DNA from: Dysidea avara
Lineage: Eukaryota > Porifera > Demospongiae > Dictyoceratida > Dysideidae
NCBI RefSeq assembly: GCF_963678975.1
Contig: NC_089274.1
Coordinates: 23,645,133 to 23,709,132, forward strand
Length of the DNA: 64,000 bases
Direction of reading: 5' to 3'
Shown here: positions 23,001-44,600 of the stretch, in pieces
Layout: each line of letters begins with the position of its first letter
Numbering within the stretch: position 1 is the stretch's first letter
Notes under the pieces: generated by a model
What the model was told of the DNA's origin: nothing
Database searches by the model: none
What the model saw: only the letters and a program-made list of their open reading frames with translations
Program-made: the position numbers and the translations under genes

Positions 23001-25144
23001 GCTATTTTGCTAAACTATTTTCAGATGGTCTCTATACTAATGTATAAAAGTGTAGTTATGTTGTTTTGTGCAGATCACTCCTTATCGAGATAAAATTGGT
23101 CTTCATTATCGAGATATAGGTATTTTCATTATCACACAGCCCTATCAATCACAGCCCAGTGCCTAGAACACACACATACCACACAATATAGTGCACAAAT
23201 ATGGTAAACATCACCAGTAAACAACTAATAATTGCAACATCTATTAATCCATCTCTTGTCCAATATAGCCACAAACAATAAGATACTGTAAACATGTGGT
23301 TACAATGGCTCCAACACTTAGGCTGTTGTAAGTGATAGCCACTGTGTAACACAATCAGGTATTTCTTTACCTTGGTGTTTCAAATTTGTCAACATCATCA
23401 GCAGAGCCATCAATGTTGTAACCTTCAGTTAACTCCAGAACAGCACTGTACAGACCAGGCAAATTCCTTGTAGTGTCATTAAGTCGATCAAGTATTGCAA
23501 TATTATCATCAAAATTGGTGGTACCCAATAACTGTGTCTTGACACTCAGTTGGCGTAATTGTACACTCCGATGGTTATAAGATGTAGCCTACAGAGACAA
23601 GTTAGTTGGTTATAGAAAGGAATGTCATTACCTGTGTCTCAATATTGTCAACAGTTGATTCGGCCAATGATACCGTATCTTCCACCTCCACAACGTCTTT
23701 GTTTAATTCCACTTCAGCATAAAAGCATCCACCACACACAATGCTAAGTAACACAGATAAAATTTATACATAAGTAGCTTTGTACTCAGTATTTATTGGT
23801 GCTGATGGCGCTTGTATGATTTTTGGACCTGCGTATATTAGTGCCTTTATAACTACACACCAGATTATATATCCCGGGTAAAATATCATATCGGGAAATA
23901 TCATATCGGGAACAACAGGCCACAAATAGTTGGAAATTACAGGCAATTACTAATCTTGTAAGTAATTAAACATAAAGCCTTAAATCAATTTTCATTGGTT
24001 ATATAATATAATTATTACACGAAACAAACCCACCTCGACTTTGCAACAAAGCATGGCTATAATACAAGTCAATCTAATGATATTGATAATACAAAAGCCA
24101 AGCACTAATGCAAACGTCAAATCAGAGCCACTTAATTACAGTACTTGAACACAGACAAATACATTGCCTGAAATCATACATCTAGTAGGGAGACAGATTA
24201 GCCAAAACCATACTTGTGTATGTGTGTAGATGTGTATGCTAGTACATGTGTGATACACTAAACAAGACCTTCCTTATGACATGGTACTTGTTAAGTAAAC
24301 AACAATCTACTATTTCAGGCCAAGGGAAATACTACTATACTACTTTGAAATTCACCCAAACAATGGTAGATTATTAGTTGTGTTATCAATGAAAGTTTAA
24401 CACACAAAACTGCCACAACAGAAAAAGGATAATAGTTTAGGTACACATGACAGGTGAATAAACAATGCTGGCTCATTACTGCTGATATCACCACTGGTTG
24501 ACACTAATGCTTCCCATAAATGACACAGGAGAAGCCACAACAGAGACTCTAGGAGGTGCCACACCACAGCAATGCTTTTTATCAGCTACCTCAAACCTAC
24601 AACGCTGTGCACAGCATACCCAGAAATTAACACGATTCGTTTTATACTTTAATGTACATTACACGCCTATCAACTGGTTTTGGTTTAGTCCACAGAAACC
24701 CAGCATATGAAATGCATCATGTTTAAATTACGTGTGGTGCCGCCTCGCTACATCTTGTAACTTACACGCCAGCGACCGCGCAGGCTAGTAGGGAGGTTAC
24801 AAGCATTCCTTTAAGACATCTCGAAGGCTCGCGGTATGTGGTTGGTTGCTCTTTCTTCTTCCAGCGGCCATAGCACCATGAGACGCCCCAGACCACAAAC
24901 ATTAACAGAGTGAGAGCAATTCCCACCAGGACTGGCAAGCATGACCATATTATTATCGCCTAAAGAAACAAAACGTCACAGTAAAATTAGCCTTGTGGGC
25001 TTGCTCGAGTTCGCTCACCTCGTAGTAATCGCCTACAGATGATTTGTACGTTGAATTCAACTCGTTCAGGTCGATATCAAAGTGAGGAATATCGTGAAAT
25101 GCTTCCACAACACTGGAGGGCTCGTAGTCGCTGCTACAATCCAT
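17017..25144 (-). CDS. Prominin-like pentaspan membrane protein
   Basis: Prominins are five-pass glycoproteins of membrane protrusions. Exons with good splice sites: 25144-25019, 24959-24766 (TM1 IIIWSCLPVLVGIALTLLMF; start of TM2), 23743-23632, 23588-23371, 22654-22559 (TM3), probably 21847-21825, 21754-21682 (TM4), 19984-19915, 19397-19336, 19271-19176, 18973-18881, 18823-18783, 18446-18339 (TM5 IYILTLFCAATFMALLLLC), 17970-17794 and 17083-17017. Family clues: five hydrophobic segments in the order short N-terminus / TM1-TM2 / loop / TM3-TM4 / loop / TM5 / tail; ITADICHDPDG after TM4; ITEYFLFCNSSC in the last loop; a Tyr/Asn-rich cytoplasmic tail. Oddities: the N-terminus starts MDCSSDYEPSS with no signal peptide, and the loop after TM2 (~115 residues) is shorter than in vertebrates. 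The junctions between TM3 and TM4 are unresolved. The end may be TAA at 17017-17019, but the GTGAGT just before it could be a donor to a further exon. Confidence 0.82.
17126..17762. mobile_element. Inverted-repeat element, ~640 bp
   Basis: The left end GTGACCATCTCAGCGAAAAC matches the inverted right end (GTAACCGTCTCAGCGAAAAC) over about 35 bp with some mismatches. No intact ORF. It lies in the prominin-like gene between the last two exons. A third copy of the end (GTGACCATCTCAGCAAAAGC) occurs at 31414 in a NUP85 intron. Confidence 0.65.
21158..21263. mobile_element. Hairpin (foldback) element, GTTATACCA family
   Basis: Arms around TTTGCTGAT.TTATACAC pair across a loop containing ACCCTCGGGC. 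The right end reads CTATGGTATAACTA, like the end of the hairpin at 16160-16272. It lies in an intron of the prominin-like gene. Confidence 0.55.
22574..23251 (-). repeat. Partial tandem duplication of the prominin TM3 exon and intron
   Basis: The unit at 22574-22735 (exon TM3 plus upstream intron) is repeated at 22740-22800 and 23145-23251, with conserved landmarks CACTGG.CTGTGATTG, GTTTACCATATTTG/GTACT and GATGTTGCAATTATT. The second copy is split by an inserted 344-bp element. The downstream copy (22654-22559) keeps an open frame and splice sites; the upstream copy cannot be read through. Confidence 0.75.
22801..23144. mobile_element. hAT-type MITE
   Basis: The 344-bp element starts TAGGGCTGGGAGATAAT and ends with the reverse complement of TAGGGCTGTGTGATAAT. 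Flanks GTAATCAC and TCAATCAC match at six of eight bases, in line with the 8-bp duplication of hAT elements. The interior is AT-rich with no ORF. A sequence with a similar end occurs at about 42803 in an intron of the four-PH gene. Confidence 0.75.
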
Positions 25145-25435
25145 CCTTGTTCAAACTAAAAACGTTTGCCTGGTTGGGCGTATCTCAACGTCCAATATCC
25201 GTAAATTATAAAACTATCACGTGATGACAATAATAAATTAGCGCGTTACCCAGAGCATACAAACACGAAATACTCTAATAGTACAGTCACAAGTATTAGC
25301 TTTAGATTATTATTATTAATGCTTTACAGTAAGATATCAGTCTGTGGTAGATTACACGTCATTCTTTCCAGTTATACTGTCCATTGGAATTTAAATAGTA
25401 TACCAGCGCATTCAGTACCCTTGTAAGCCTTTGGT

Positions 25436-26011
25436 TTAAATTTCTGCTAGCATGCTTTGTAAGGATTTTCGTACATTTGATATTTCCTGGTGATGAGTAT
25501 CCATCAAAATCTTCTTCTGCAACAGCACCATTTCTTTCTTCAACTCAGTATGCATGTTAGCTTGCTGTTCCTTGTGGCATTGCTCTAAATCTTCCATCCC
25601 GTTCAGATATTGTTGGTGTAGCTGTTTGACTGTTCGGAGCCTTTGGGACTGGACTATTCTCTGTTGTTGGTACATCTTTTGCTGTTGTCGGAACATTTCC
25701 TGCAACTTTTCTTCAGAATCTTTGCTTTTCTTTACGTCACCATCCCACTGGTCAAAGACATGCATTACTTGTTTCTTGAATTCCTGGTTCAGTTTTGTTC
25801 TCTCCAAAAGTTGTACTTTCCATAGTTCATCAATTTTCTTGTTGTTGGTTTCAAACGAAGACTGGGTTAAGGTTTCAAGGCGTTTTCTTTTAGTTTCTAA
25901 GTTCTTTGACACATCAGCCCCAAAACTGGAGAAGAGCTCCTGCATTTCACCACCAAATTCCACAGCGTCATTGTCGGCCTTTCTCTTCTTTCCTTTAGTA
26001 TGAGTTTCCAT
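25436..26011 (-). CDS. SYCP3: Synaptonemal complex protein 3
   Basis: SYCP3 is the filament-forming lateral (axial) element protein of meiotic chromosomes. The open frame encodes 191 aa from ATG 26011 (METHTKGKKRK), or 196 aa from an upstream ATG at 26026; I prefer the first. Family hallmarks: MQELFSSFGADVSKNLETKR near the start of the helical core, the Gln-rich MFRQQQKMYQQQRIVQSQRL, and the terminal KKEMVLLQKKILM...EISNVRKSLQSML. The core is predicted to be a long coiled coil, as in the vertebrate tetramer. The basic N-terminal KGKKRK may be the DNA-binding or nuclear signal. There is no intron, in contrast to every other complete conserved gene here. The prominin-like gene lies about 290 bp downstream on the same strand and NUP85 diverges about 150 bp upstream. 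Confidence 0.95.
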   Translation of the reverse strand: METHTKGKKRKADNDAVEFGGEMQELFSSFGADVSKNLETKRKRLETLTQSSFETNNKKIDELWKVQLLERTKLNQEFKKQVMHVFDQWDGDVKKSKDSEEKLQEMFRQQQKMYQQQRIVQSQRLRTVKQLHQQYLNGMEDLEQCHKEQQANMHTELKKEMVLLQKKILMDTHHQEISNVRKSLQSMLAEI

Positions 26012-26026
26012 CACGTTTACAAACAA

Positions 26027-26161
26027 CCACCAAACACCATGGAGTTACCATCGAGGTTACCATAGAAAGAAGCGGTCGATAGATCTCGCGGAAGGGTGTT
26101 TCGCGCATTTAAAAATGGCGCGCAATTATGAAAACCATAATCGATTATTTCAGATCCAAAA
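26027..26161. promoter_or_regulatory. Divergent SYCP3/NUP85 promoter region
   Basis: About 135-150 bp separate the SYCP3 and NUP85 start codons. The stretch holds several CpGs (TCGATAGATCTCGCGGAAG, TTTCGCGC) and an AAAATGGCGCGC element similar to a YY1/E2F-type site. Functional assignment is inference. Confidence 0.45.
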
Positions 26162-35537
<9,376 letters not shown>

Positions 35538-35633
35538 ATAAAATTAATTTGTGATATACCGTACTACATAAATCACGTGAGATACTCCGTGTAATTACGT
35601 ATTTTGTGAGAACCACCACGCAAGCTCGCAAAG

Positions 35634-38600
35634 ATGCCCGAACGTTCATCGCCAGATAACGAGCTGTTGGAAAAGTTAAAGAAAACGAGTAAAGGTATCA
35701 GTTTTTGTTTGCAGTTTGTCACGAAAATTGTCAATTTCAAGCTGAGTAGATAATTACAAATTCGGTTCGTCTTTTGTTTAGATGTGATCGACTACTTCAC
35801 GACTTTGGGTACACTAAATTTGTCCTCGCTCTCTCAAGAAGCGGAAGACACTCGATTGAAACTTCGTCAAGAGCTAATAGATCTGTTATCTGATGAAGTA
35901 GATTATGTGGACGAGGCAGATGGTCTGGGACCTGACGTAGGCGGTGCTGAAGACTACGAAGTACCGACAGCAACTTTACCGAGGAACGCCAAGCCAAGGG
36001 AACCGGACGCAGAAAGTGCTTCTTCTGAGAAAAAGGAGAGTAAAACGAAAGGCGATGAAGCAAAAGCAAAAAAGAAAACCTTGGGCAGGACCAAATCTGT
36101 ACAAGTCGTTCCACTTCCCAAGAAAGAAGACATCAAGAAGGAAGGTTACTTGACAGAGAAGAAAATGATGAGAAGCAAACAATACTGGGCTGTACTGGAT
36201 GCTGAGATGTTCTATTTGGCCAAATCTTCCTCAGATACCACTAGTGAATCAAAGGTAAGAGTGTTGTTTCAGCACAGAAGTTTAACAAATTGTAAAGAGA
36301 GGTCCTAGATTATCATAGCAAAACCATACTCTTAAAAGAGATACACTTTACCACTGGTTTCATGTATGTTTGTGTTACTTTAAAATTGGTCTGGTATAGC
36401 CTGGCTGTGATTCACTTTTTTTGTTCATCTTCCTTTTCAACGTACATGGTGGCTATAGATCAGTCGATCAACATTTTAATGTTTCTCCCATTCAAGCAAT
36501 GTAACACACTACTTTATTTATGGTCAATGGTTATATTATGCATACAAATCAAATCAGCACAATTGTATAATAGAGATCCTCCTATTTGTAACTCAGGCCA
36601 TGGCTTCTGTTTCAGTTGTACAGGCTTTTGTTCACAAAATCACAAGTACTTAGCCTAAATTCTGTTTTAGGTACGGCTGAACAATGCTTTAGTTGCAGTG
36701 CAGAAGAACTTGAGGGAGTTTTCCATCAAGAAACAGGGGAAGACAGTAATACTTAGAGCTGAGAGTGATGAGGATTGTGCAGCCTGGGTTGATAGCATCC
36801 GGCAGTGCACCACAGAGTTCAGTAGTGTTGATGGACAATATTCTGATGACGAAGAAGAGAATGATGTGACCAGTGATATAATATGTAAGGAAATTGTACA
36901 TGTAGTTGGAACCAGCCTCTTACAGTAGAACTGGTACCTTATAAATAAAAATTTAGCTGTTTTATAAAACAGCAGTGTCTGTGATCCCTACAGAGTTCTG
37001 TTATTTCTTCCAAATATTCCCTGTTTACTGATTAAGCATGACCAGGCACACAGAAACATGTCAAAAGAGCAGCCACTTGCCTAGAAATTTTGGCCGGCTT
37101 TACAGGTTCCACTGTACAGCATTTTATTCGAAGGTGACCGGCTCCGCTGTACAGCATTTTATTCTTGCTGCACCATGAATCTTCACAAAGTTTTTGTGAG
37201 TACTGTAATTTGGAGACCAGAGAATATATTGTGCAAAATCTTGTGCCACAAAGATTTGCAATGATAGTGTCTCCATATATGGTAAATCTATTGTAATTCT
37301 AGTGCACAGCTGGATGTTCTTGATTGGACAGCATATGTAATTCCCAGCCCATTTTCTCATAATGAATTCCTTATGTGGTCAAAACCACAGACAGTAATTA
37401 ACTGATATGATTTATAAAACCCACAGGATGTGAAAAAGCGTCTACTGTTATAGTACCACATATTGTATACCATACCAGCTACATTGTAGTCCAGTGCTGC
37501 AACTTTCAGCATGGGCTATTATCGTGAGGGAGGCTTGTATAGCTGTAACCCTTGTAGTATTTGCATTCTTCTCCACGAGTCCATCACTGTTATCCTAACT
37601 CAACAGTGTTATTCTCAAGGCTTTATACATTTATAGTCAATGCATGTGCACTTCTGCAGTGTTTGTCATTAATGACAGGCTATGGTGTGGTTACTAGAGG
37701 TGCACCGATATGACTTTTAGCTGATGTGTTCTGATAACTAATGTAAGATATATTATCAAGCCGATAAACAAAGCCCATCCCTATCCGGTGGCATAGACCT
37801 TTCCTCTTACAATTTTCACTCTAAATTCAGCTATAAAGTGACAGTGTGGGACTTGTGTGATCAGTATAAATTTGTACAGTATCTATTACATGAATGGGAG
37901 TGTTGATAGGTAATCACTTGTTAACTGTCATTGGATCATCATCCTTCATTGTCTTGATCAATACTGAGTGTTGTTGTGTGGGGGTGTGTGTACATGTACC
38001 TGGTAACAACTTGTCCTTCTTGTGTTGATATTATGTTAAAAAATAAAATGTATGTGTATAATGTGTGTGGTTAACTGAATTGTGTTAATGCGTGTGGTGT
38101 ACATTTTGTGGATTTCCATTTACTTGTTTTGTTTGCAATTGATGTTATAATGATATCTGGTTGTATTCTGTAGCCCAAGGGCCAGACGATGTGTATGAAA
38201 ATGAGGATGATGCATCGCTAAAATCACCACTAGAGCAGAATGGTGGCATTGATGAAGTTGAAGATGATGAGATTTATGATGATGTTGAAGCACCGACAGA
38301 ACCACAAGAGACATCCAAACGACCCGAAAGTGTATCATCCACAAAATCCAATAGTGCTCCTACCATCAGCAAACGCACCAGTGGCTTTTTAGGCAGCAGT
38401 AAGGGGAAAGATACAATGCCCGTCACAGAAGGCAGGCTTGCAGCATACATTCAGAAGAAAGGAACCTTTAGCTGGGACAAGAAATGGTTTGTACTTGCTG
38501 AGCAAGCTCTGTACTATTCCAACAGTGAGAGTGACAAGAAATGCCAGGGTACCCTAACCCTTAGTGGTGCTAGCATTGATTCAAAGGCATCTGCACACAG

Positions 38601-41600
38601 TGATAGTCGAACATTTTCTGTTACCATCAAGCACAAGAGTACTAAAATGCAGCTAGCTTGGGATGACTCTCTTGTTTATGACGAGTGGTTGAAAGCTCTG
38701 AAGGTGAGAGTGATATATACAACACGATTGCTGTAAATGTGGTGATAATTTGTGTGTAATTTTGTGGACATGTGCAGCCAGAACAGGCATGCATACCAAA
38801 TTAACAACTTCATGAGCTGCACAATTCACACATGCACACTCTCCCACGCTACATAAGTATAAGGATTATTAGAAATTTTATATTTAAGTAGGGATCATAA
38901 AAATAACAAGCAATGAAACAAGAGAGGTCATCCGGCTACACCTGTTATACCTGTCAGATATTTAATCCCTACTTTGGTCATCAACACTTTATATTTTTGT
39001 AGCATTAATTTAACCAATGCATACCCAGCCAGGCAATTACTTTATTATCCATGTTAGAGCCTGGCTCAAAGAAAATGCTGGATCCTAAATGAAGTCCAGG
39101 GGGCACTACTTTAGTACAAGATTGCAATAGCTTAATTTGTAGAACAAGGCTTACTGCAACCAAGAATTCATAATATTTATGAACTCTTGCTGCAACTAGT
39201 GAAACTTGTGTCTTGTCAAACTGATGTCAACAGCAGCTGCTACAAGGACAAACCCCAGGCATCTATAAAACAGTAAGGCCTCTACAATCAATCCAGTACT
39301 ACAGAAATTGCGATTAAATGTTTGCCCCTACTATCAATTACTACTAGGAATTAAGTGAAAGTAGCCATTCCAGTCTACCTGTTATACAGTGTTACAAACA
39401 GAGAGCAGTATAAGAAGGCCCTCTCTGCAATTAGTACAGTCACGTGGAAATTACAGACGATTCGTGTAATTTAGTACTGGAGAAGCCATGATGCACTACC
39501 TGTGAATCAACACCAGTGTGGTAGTGGAGAAAGAAGCAGAGCACAAGGAGAACAAAGTAAGTCAATGGTGCATGCACTGTAGTTGCTGCGGTTAGTGAAA
39601 AGGCCTGTCTTGGGCCAAACTTGTTGGGGTTGTTTTTGGGTTTGGTTATGCCCAGCTGATACCGCCAAACTGTTATGAAGGAAAATTGAGGCTGGTTTTT
39701 GAGTAATGTTGATAGGCAAAAAGGCCCAAACCTCCATGACCCCGCTATAGAGTGCTACGATCATGGAGTTCGGAACTGTGTGATATAGCATGTCTCCTAG
39801 ACACAAACCAAGTTTCATTCAGAAAAAGTAACCCCCACCTGAGACTAAGTAATGTCGATTTCCTGTGGCTATGTTTCATCCTAATATGGATGTTACACCT
39901 GTTGTGTGTATATAATGTGACATGTCCTGAACATGTGGAGGAGGTTGAAAGCCTTACAACATAAGGTACTTTCCTGAAGTAAGTGTTACACAAACAACCT
40001 AAACATGATCATTACATCATCTCAATGGAATAATAAATTGTGTACAGTGGCTTGAGCTGGTAGATTTGATTTTCTTGTGGCTTTGGCTGACACTCCCTTT
40101 AATGTTATGACAATAATCAACTGGAACTGATAACACTGTTTCTGTACAATAAATCAACTTCAATTTTCTGCCAGCTTGTTTTTTCTGCCAGCTTGTCTCC
40201 AAATGTTGGTAATTCCCTGGTTCAATCAGTGGTGAAATTGAAGTACATGCCAATTTGTTTAGGCTTGTAGTTAGCAGCAGGCTAGCTGCCTGTACTTTCA
40301 CTTTTCTTGCTGCTCACAAAAATGATAAGAGAGCAGTACAATACTTACATAGTTTTGTACGTATCTGCTCAGTTGGACTTGACAATTTCCAACTCAAATA
40401 CTGAAGGGTGGTGTTAGTTTCAGAAGGAGTGTACGTACTAATGTTTAATCTACTACATTAAAGACAATAAAATTTTTAAACATTGTGTTTGTTGTATATT
40501 GTAGTGGGATTTTTTTGAGGGGAGAGTTTTGCAGATTGCTGCCATCCAAAATTTTGAGAGGAGGAAATTTTGCTTCTTCTGGACCTTTAACAATGCCATT
40601 TTGTGAATTTCGAGGTAGAACATTTTTGTGGATAGCTGCCGATCTACGAAAATCGCAAAAAAAGAAAGCTAGCAAACTAGTGAATAAAGGAAGCTACTAT
40701 CTTGATGTGTCTGCTACCATTCTTCCTTTCAACCTTGTTTTCTCATGATGCTGGCAACATGATGTATTTAACTATGTGTCTTCATGTATTGTCCTTGTAA
40801 TATTTATTTTTATAATTTTTGGCAACCATTTTGAATTCTGTGCTTGCAGAGGTACATGCTACCCTGTCACAGATAGGATTTAATGTGCTAGCTGTAATTT
40901 TGTCTTAACAAATTTGCTTGAAAATTTGGGAGTATTTTGAGACCGTACAACTCTTAGGTATTTACAAAGCCACTGTACTAGACAACAGACAGAATTTACC
41001 TTTTCACCTTATTTCAATTATTTTAGTACACAGTCCTATAGGTTTTATCTCTTTAAAATGGGAATAACACAAGTTCTAGTCAGGCTACTGTCTATGAGGC
41101 CACCCAAATGTGTTGTTTGTACATGCAAGTTTCATAATACAAATTGGACCATAGACAAATGTCCACTGCTCAAGAAAATTTTTCCTTGTACACCCCCTGT
41201 ACTTGTGCTAAAAAATTAGGACATAACTATATCACTACAGGTAGCTGCTGGGGATGACCAGGTATCTGAACCAACGCCATCAGAGACGGAATTGAAGGAA
41301 GAAGACGAGGAACTCAAAGAACAAGAAGATTATGTTAATCCTGTTGCCACTCCCACCAGTATTGAGCCAGTCATGGATGATGTTTACGATGATGTTGTTG
41401 CACAGCCAGAGCCAAGCAGTAACACGCCTCCTGAGGTACCGAAACAATCAGCAGCAGCAAGAAAGTCTAGTGCTAAACCTTCGACTAAAGTTGAAATCGA
41501 GAATGCAGAACACAGTGGCTATCTCTACCGAAAAGGCACTGGTCTGATCAAGAAATGGGACCACAAGTGGTTCTTTATCTACCAGAAGATGCTGTACATA

Positions 41601-44600
41601 GGATCCAATGAAGGAGATGAAAATTTCAGAAATTTTGTTCAGCTTGATAATGTGTCGGAGGTAGAGAAGTGTACTACAGACAAACAGTATCCACACGGGA
41701 TTACTCTCCATTTAAAACCTAACTGTGGTAAAGATGTTATTTTGGCTGGTGAGTCCAAAGAAGACCAGGGATCTTGGGCGTCAGCTTTTGAGGTGAGTGA
41801 TTATACACACCTATGCATGTAAAAGTGTAAATATTTAGTGAGGAAATTGTAATGGTTTTTGTTTTCTATTGTAACAGACGGCTTGTGAGATATTCAATTG
41901 TGAATTGAGCTCTGAAGAAGAGGAGGGAGATGGGGCATTATTGGCTAAGCCATCCACTAGTTCTGTCAGTAAGTGATTATCACTAAATGACTTTGTTAAT
42001 TGTAATAGTGTAACTGTTTTCATTACTGGCTCCTCTAGTATCACATTTTGATACATTCTGTTGAGTTGATTCCTGAGAAAATAATTGTAGATAGAACACA
42101 AGGTTTGGGGGGAGGCATTAGTAAATGGCCATGACTCCACTTTAGGTTCCAGCTTTCAGGCTAGTTACAAATAATGACTCTGGGTTTCTTTTAGTTTAGT
42201 TACCTCCTAATCATCTTTACCAAGCAAAGTTATAGTGTAAATGTTTGTGTAAGTTTGGTCAGTGTATTGTCAAGGTGTCCTTATTTGTGAATTTTCCCAA
42301 GCACATAAACACAAATGGGACCATGTACAAGTGTACTGATTATCAAAGTGTTCTTATTTTGGAGTGTCCATTTTTACAGTTTTTGCTTTATATTGTATAT
42401 AGCAGCTGCTGATGAGCGTACATGTAGGTTACAGCATTAATGTGTGCTTGTACGGACGGTATTGTGCTTGTTGTTTCATTATGACAGCACAGCTTTGTGA
42501 TTTAGTGGAGGAATTTTGTGGTGCTTTGCTGGATTAGCCAGCCTGTGGACCCTATTACAGCTGAACAGAGCTAGATGTGGTTGTTTTATTTTATTAAGAA
42601 GTTATACATGTGATATTCTGTTAGAGTACTTCAGCATGTCAACTTCATGCATCCATTGATACAAGTTCACTGATCTGAATACATTTGTCAGTGTAACAGT
42701 ACTAAACACATATGGTTGATGCCAAATTCCCTCACATACCTTATAGTGATATGTACGTGATATGCTTGCAACTCTGTCTATAAGCTATTAATTGCAATTA
42801 GGGCTGTGCAATAATAGTAAAACCTATATCTCAATAAGTGACAACCACTTTTATCTTAATAATCGATATTACAGGCGCGTAGCTAGAAATTTTAAATAGG
42901 TGAGGTAGACCTTGCAAAACTTATGAATGATACATGCACTCTAGTACACTCAAAATGTGTAGCGTACTTCAGCTATGGGGGGGCATGCTCACCAGGAAAA
43001 TTTTGAAAATTAAGAATTACAAGATGGAATCTGGAGGTAATTTTAGTCGTGATATTGCAAGGAATGTACATATGGTACGTGTAGCTCAGACCTTGACTTG
43101 TGAAGTTTAAGCACTGGAGAAAAAAATAACATGCAAAACATGTCAATCAATCCAGAGAGGGTCTGGGGTATGTTCCACTGGGAAAGTTAGACCATCTGAG
43201 ATTGATTGTGAGGGCAATTTAAGTAGCAGATCAATTAAAAATTTGCTTAACTGTTGTATTAGGGTGACTGCTCTATTAGAGTATATCGATCTTGCTTGAC
43301 CAGTTTCTTAAAACCTCAGTAACCTCCTTGAACAGGATGGACTCTTACTATGTTGAATTAAATAGCATATAAACTTTGTTAATGTAAGCTTTCAATGCAT
43401 CTAAAAGGGTCTAATGTAGCTCTCAGTTCAGTCACCAATATTTGGTGAGGCAGTTGCTTCACCTGCCTACATTGTAGCTACACCTCTGTATTATCTCGAT
43501 AATGATGTGACATCATAGGACCATTTTGTAAACACAGTTTTTGACATAAAGTAATTAAGTAGTAGTTGTTAAGCCAGAAATTTATCACTTCCCCAATAGT
43601 TTGATACCTTTCCCACCTGACTGTGGTTGATTTTCAATAGATCACAGAGATTTATGCAAATTAAGTGACATATAGTGTGTGGATAGCCAGTAATTTTTGC
43701 TGTTTTGTAGTTTTACATATAAAATAAATAAATAAATATATAACAAGCTTAAAAAAATGCAATACAGGAAACTGGTACACAACCCAACCGTGCTGGTAGA
43801 TTGCACCAAACCAGATGTTAATTTTCCATGATTGTGCAATCAGAATGTCAATGCACTGATGGTATCAGAATACAACTAAAAATAGAATTTTGAAATATTC
43901 TGACGGTATGTATTGTGCACATCACTGTTACTTTCAGTGGTTGCACCAACTTTTCTCTTTAAGGCATCACAACAAGCACGTCAAGAAATATCATTATCGT
44001 TGATAGCTTGTGTTTATCACAGTCTTTTTGTGGCATGCAATTCAGTAATGTGCCTGTACCCTCACATGCACCTTCTTTTATTTTCTTCAGCTCCACAAGT
44101 TGATGAACCTGCTGTTGACGAAGCTGGCTTCATAATGGAGGACATTTATGAAGATGTTTCACAGCCAATGGATGTTCCTCCACCAAGGACAGTCGTACCA
44201 CAACCAACCACACCAAAAGAAGCACCCAAGCCTGACACAATGGCTCCAAGTCTTCCACCACGAAATCCGGGTCAAAAATCTACCACCCAGCCAGAATTAC
44301 CACCCAACCTTCCCCCGCGTCCGTCTGGTGCTATACCCCCTGCACCCACTGCTACCACCACAGAACCAGAACCAATTATGGAAGAGTTTTATGAAGATAT
44401 GGACGAAGTTAAAGCTGAGTATGAGAATGCTAAACTACTTGCCAGTGCAGAGCAGCAGTCTTCACCAAAGATGGGAGTTCAAGCACCAAAAACAGAGCTG
44501 CCAGTACCAAAGGCTGAAAGTGGAACATCAAAGAAATCACCATTGTTGAAGAAAAAGGAGATAAAGAAAGAGAAAGAAGCAAAGAAAGAGAGTAAGAAAA

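Noticed and set aside
35797..36182. Minus-strand ORFs over exon 2 of the four-PH gene
   Set aside because: Shadows of the plus-strand coding exon, whose frame is spliced and domain-bearing.
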